DNA of 64,000 nucleotides, from NCBI GenBank assembly GCA_030549495.1, contig JAUIRK010000239.1, positions 25,919 to 89,918 of the forward strand, in the 5' to 3' direction. A model generated the notes under the pieces. That model was not told the origin of the DNA. It worked only from the letters and a program-made list of their open reading frames with translations, and did not search any database. The position numbers were made by a program, and so were the translations under genes. This document shows positions 63,171-64,000 of the stretch, piece by piece. This DNA comes from Nectonema munidae (Eukaryota; Nematomorpha; Nectonematoida; Nectonematidae). Positions within the stretch are counted from its first letter, which is position 1. Each line of letters begins with the position of its first letter.

Positions 63171-64000
63171 AAGTTTAATAGAAAAAATGATTTATTTTGA
63201 AAGGGTCTTTTTTTCTTTCATTGTATTTTTTGTTAAATTGAAAATTTCCAAGAGGAAATGAGTGAGGCAGAAATAAAATCCGTTTCCATTGACATTTTTT
63301 TTTTGGAACAAATGGAATATCAGAGATGTTACGTAAATACATACTCCTAGGTCTTCCACTTCTTGTTACACCATTCCAAAATATGTACCAGTACTATAGT
63401 GAGCTTTTATATCAATTTTACTTATATCATGTCTGTTTTCAGCGATAGAAAAAGAAGTAAAAATCAAAGGGACTATTTTTATTTTGCGAAAAAAATGAAG
63501 AAGTAAAAGAATCTGTGAGAGCTACTTCTAGATGTGATAATCCTTTCATAATAAAGGACCGTTTGCAAATGATATCAACAGAAACTTAGGCGGCAAACAC
63601 TTGACCATAGGCTATAATTAATACGAGAAGATATAGTAAAAATATGACAAGATGTGGGAGGGGTCAAAAAATAACCAAAAATGGTTGAGATCATTTGTGA
63701 ACGCTCCCTGGGAGAAATCAAATAACACAATGTCGAACCGTCTGTGATGTGATTAAAGTTTGTTTAGATTCTTTATTTTCTTTATTGAAGGAACTAAGAG
63801 CTGTAAGCTACACGGTCTACTTAAGTTTATTTTCATATCGTATATCTATAAACATAATATATGTGTGGAGATTTACAATCTCTACCAAATCTAGGCCAAT
63901 AATCATATTATTGTCTTCTTTCTAAATTGATGACTTTTGTAGTTTTTTAAAGAAAAAATATGTTACTTTCAAGTAGTCATTGCCAGATTTCATTATACTA
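63171..64000. other. No recognised gene
   Basis: AT-rich right edge of the window. A few coding-like phrases on the minus strand near 63280-63400 (for example YLRNISDIPFVP) may continue the relic to the left, but this is not established. Confidence 0.35.

Overview
This is an AT-rich, repeat-dense piece of an animal nuclear genome. It contains one recognisable host gene, the Wnt cargo receptor Wntless (wls/evi/GPR177), spread over ten identifiable exons on the minus strand (29972 down to 18516), with intron lengths from about 52 bp to 3.7 kb. The Wntless sequence and the mix of mobile elements (I-superfamily LINEs, piggyBac, hAT, pogo/Tigger, MULE-like and two poorly classified multi-copy families) fit an arthropod, possibly a crustacean such as a copepod. 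The species is inference. No tRNA, rRNA or CRISPR was seen.

Layout. 1-1500: an unidentified, relatively GC-rich island with open frames. 3389-3773: a short retroposon with a 12-bp target duplication. 4163-9120 (-): a long, degenerate LINE with ORF1, endonuclease, RT and RNase H and a CTAC-repeat tail. 9300-10094 (-): a pogo/Tigger relic. 10300-12540 (+): a second LINE, 5'-truncated, missing its RT, carrying a piggyBac-type end and flanked by a 13-bp target duplication. 12963-14584: hAT fragments, including a compact 600-bp element with perfect 17-bp terminal repeats and 8-bp duplications. 15740-17250 (+): a second Tigger relic interrupted by a hAT-like insertion. 18516-29972 (-): wls, with a decayed partial copy of its own exon 6 in intron 9, and a possible nested terminal exon plus an old repetitive gene relic in intron 2.

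30790-33163 (+): LINE copy 3, containing a 288-bp hAT-like insertion, abuts a MULE-like transposase gene (33170-34657). Then come a minus-strand piggyBac relic (36880-37900), a CENP-B/Tigger N-terminus (38346), a short tandem repeat, a 108-bp piggyBac MITE at TTAA sites (39207-39322), LINE copy 4 (41137-42366), a Ty3/Gypsy gag-protease fossil (44480-45180, -) and a piggyBac transposase (45917-47364) split by a ~182-bp fold-back insertion.

48322-56732 is an 8.4-kb low-complexity block: (GT)n of about 137 units, then about 8 kb of almost pure A/T made of imperfect AAT units that change to ATT in the last part, then a T-run and a second (GT)n. Its right edge cuts into a minus-strand transposase-like gene (56735-57964). 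The rest (57965-64000) is mostly featureless, apart from a candidate small exon and a possible piggyBac tail near 62.8 kb.

I found no operon-like or defence system. The strongest novelties are the giant A/T array with its strand switch, the nested transposon insertions with readable target duplications, the exon-6 copy inside wls, and the unidentified GC-rich island at the left edge.
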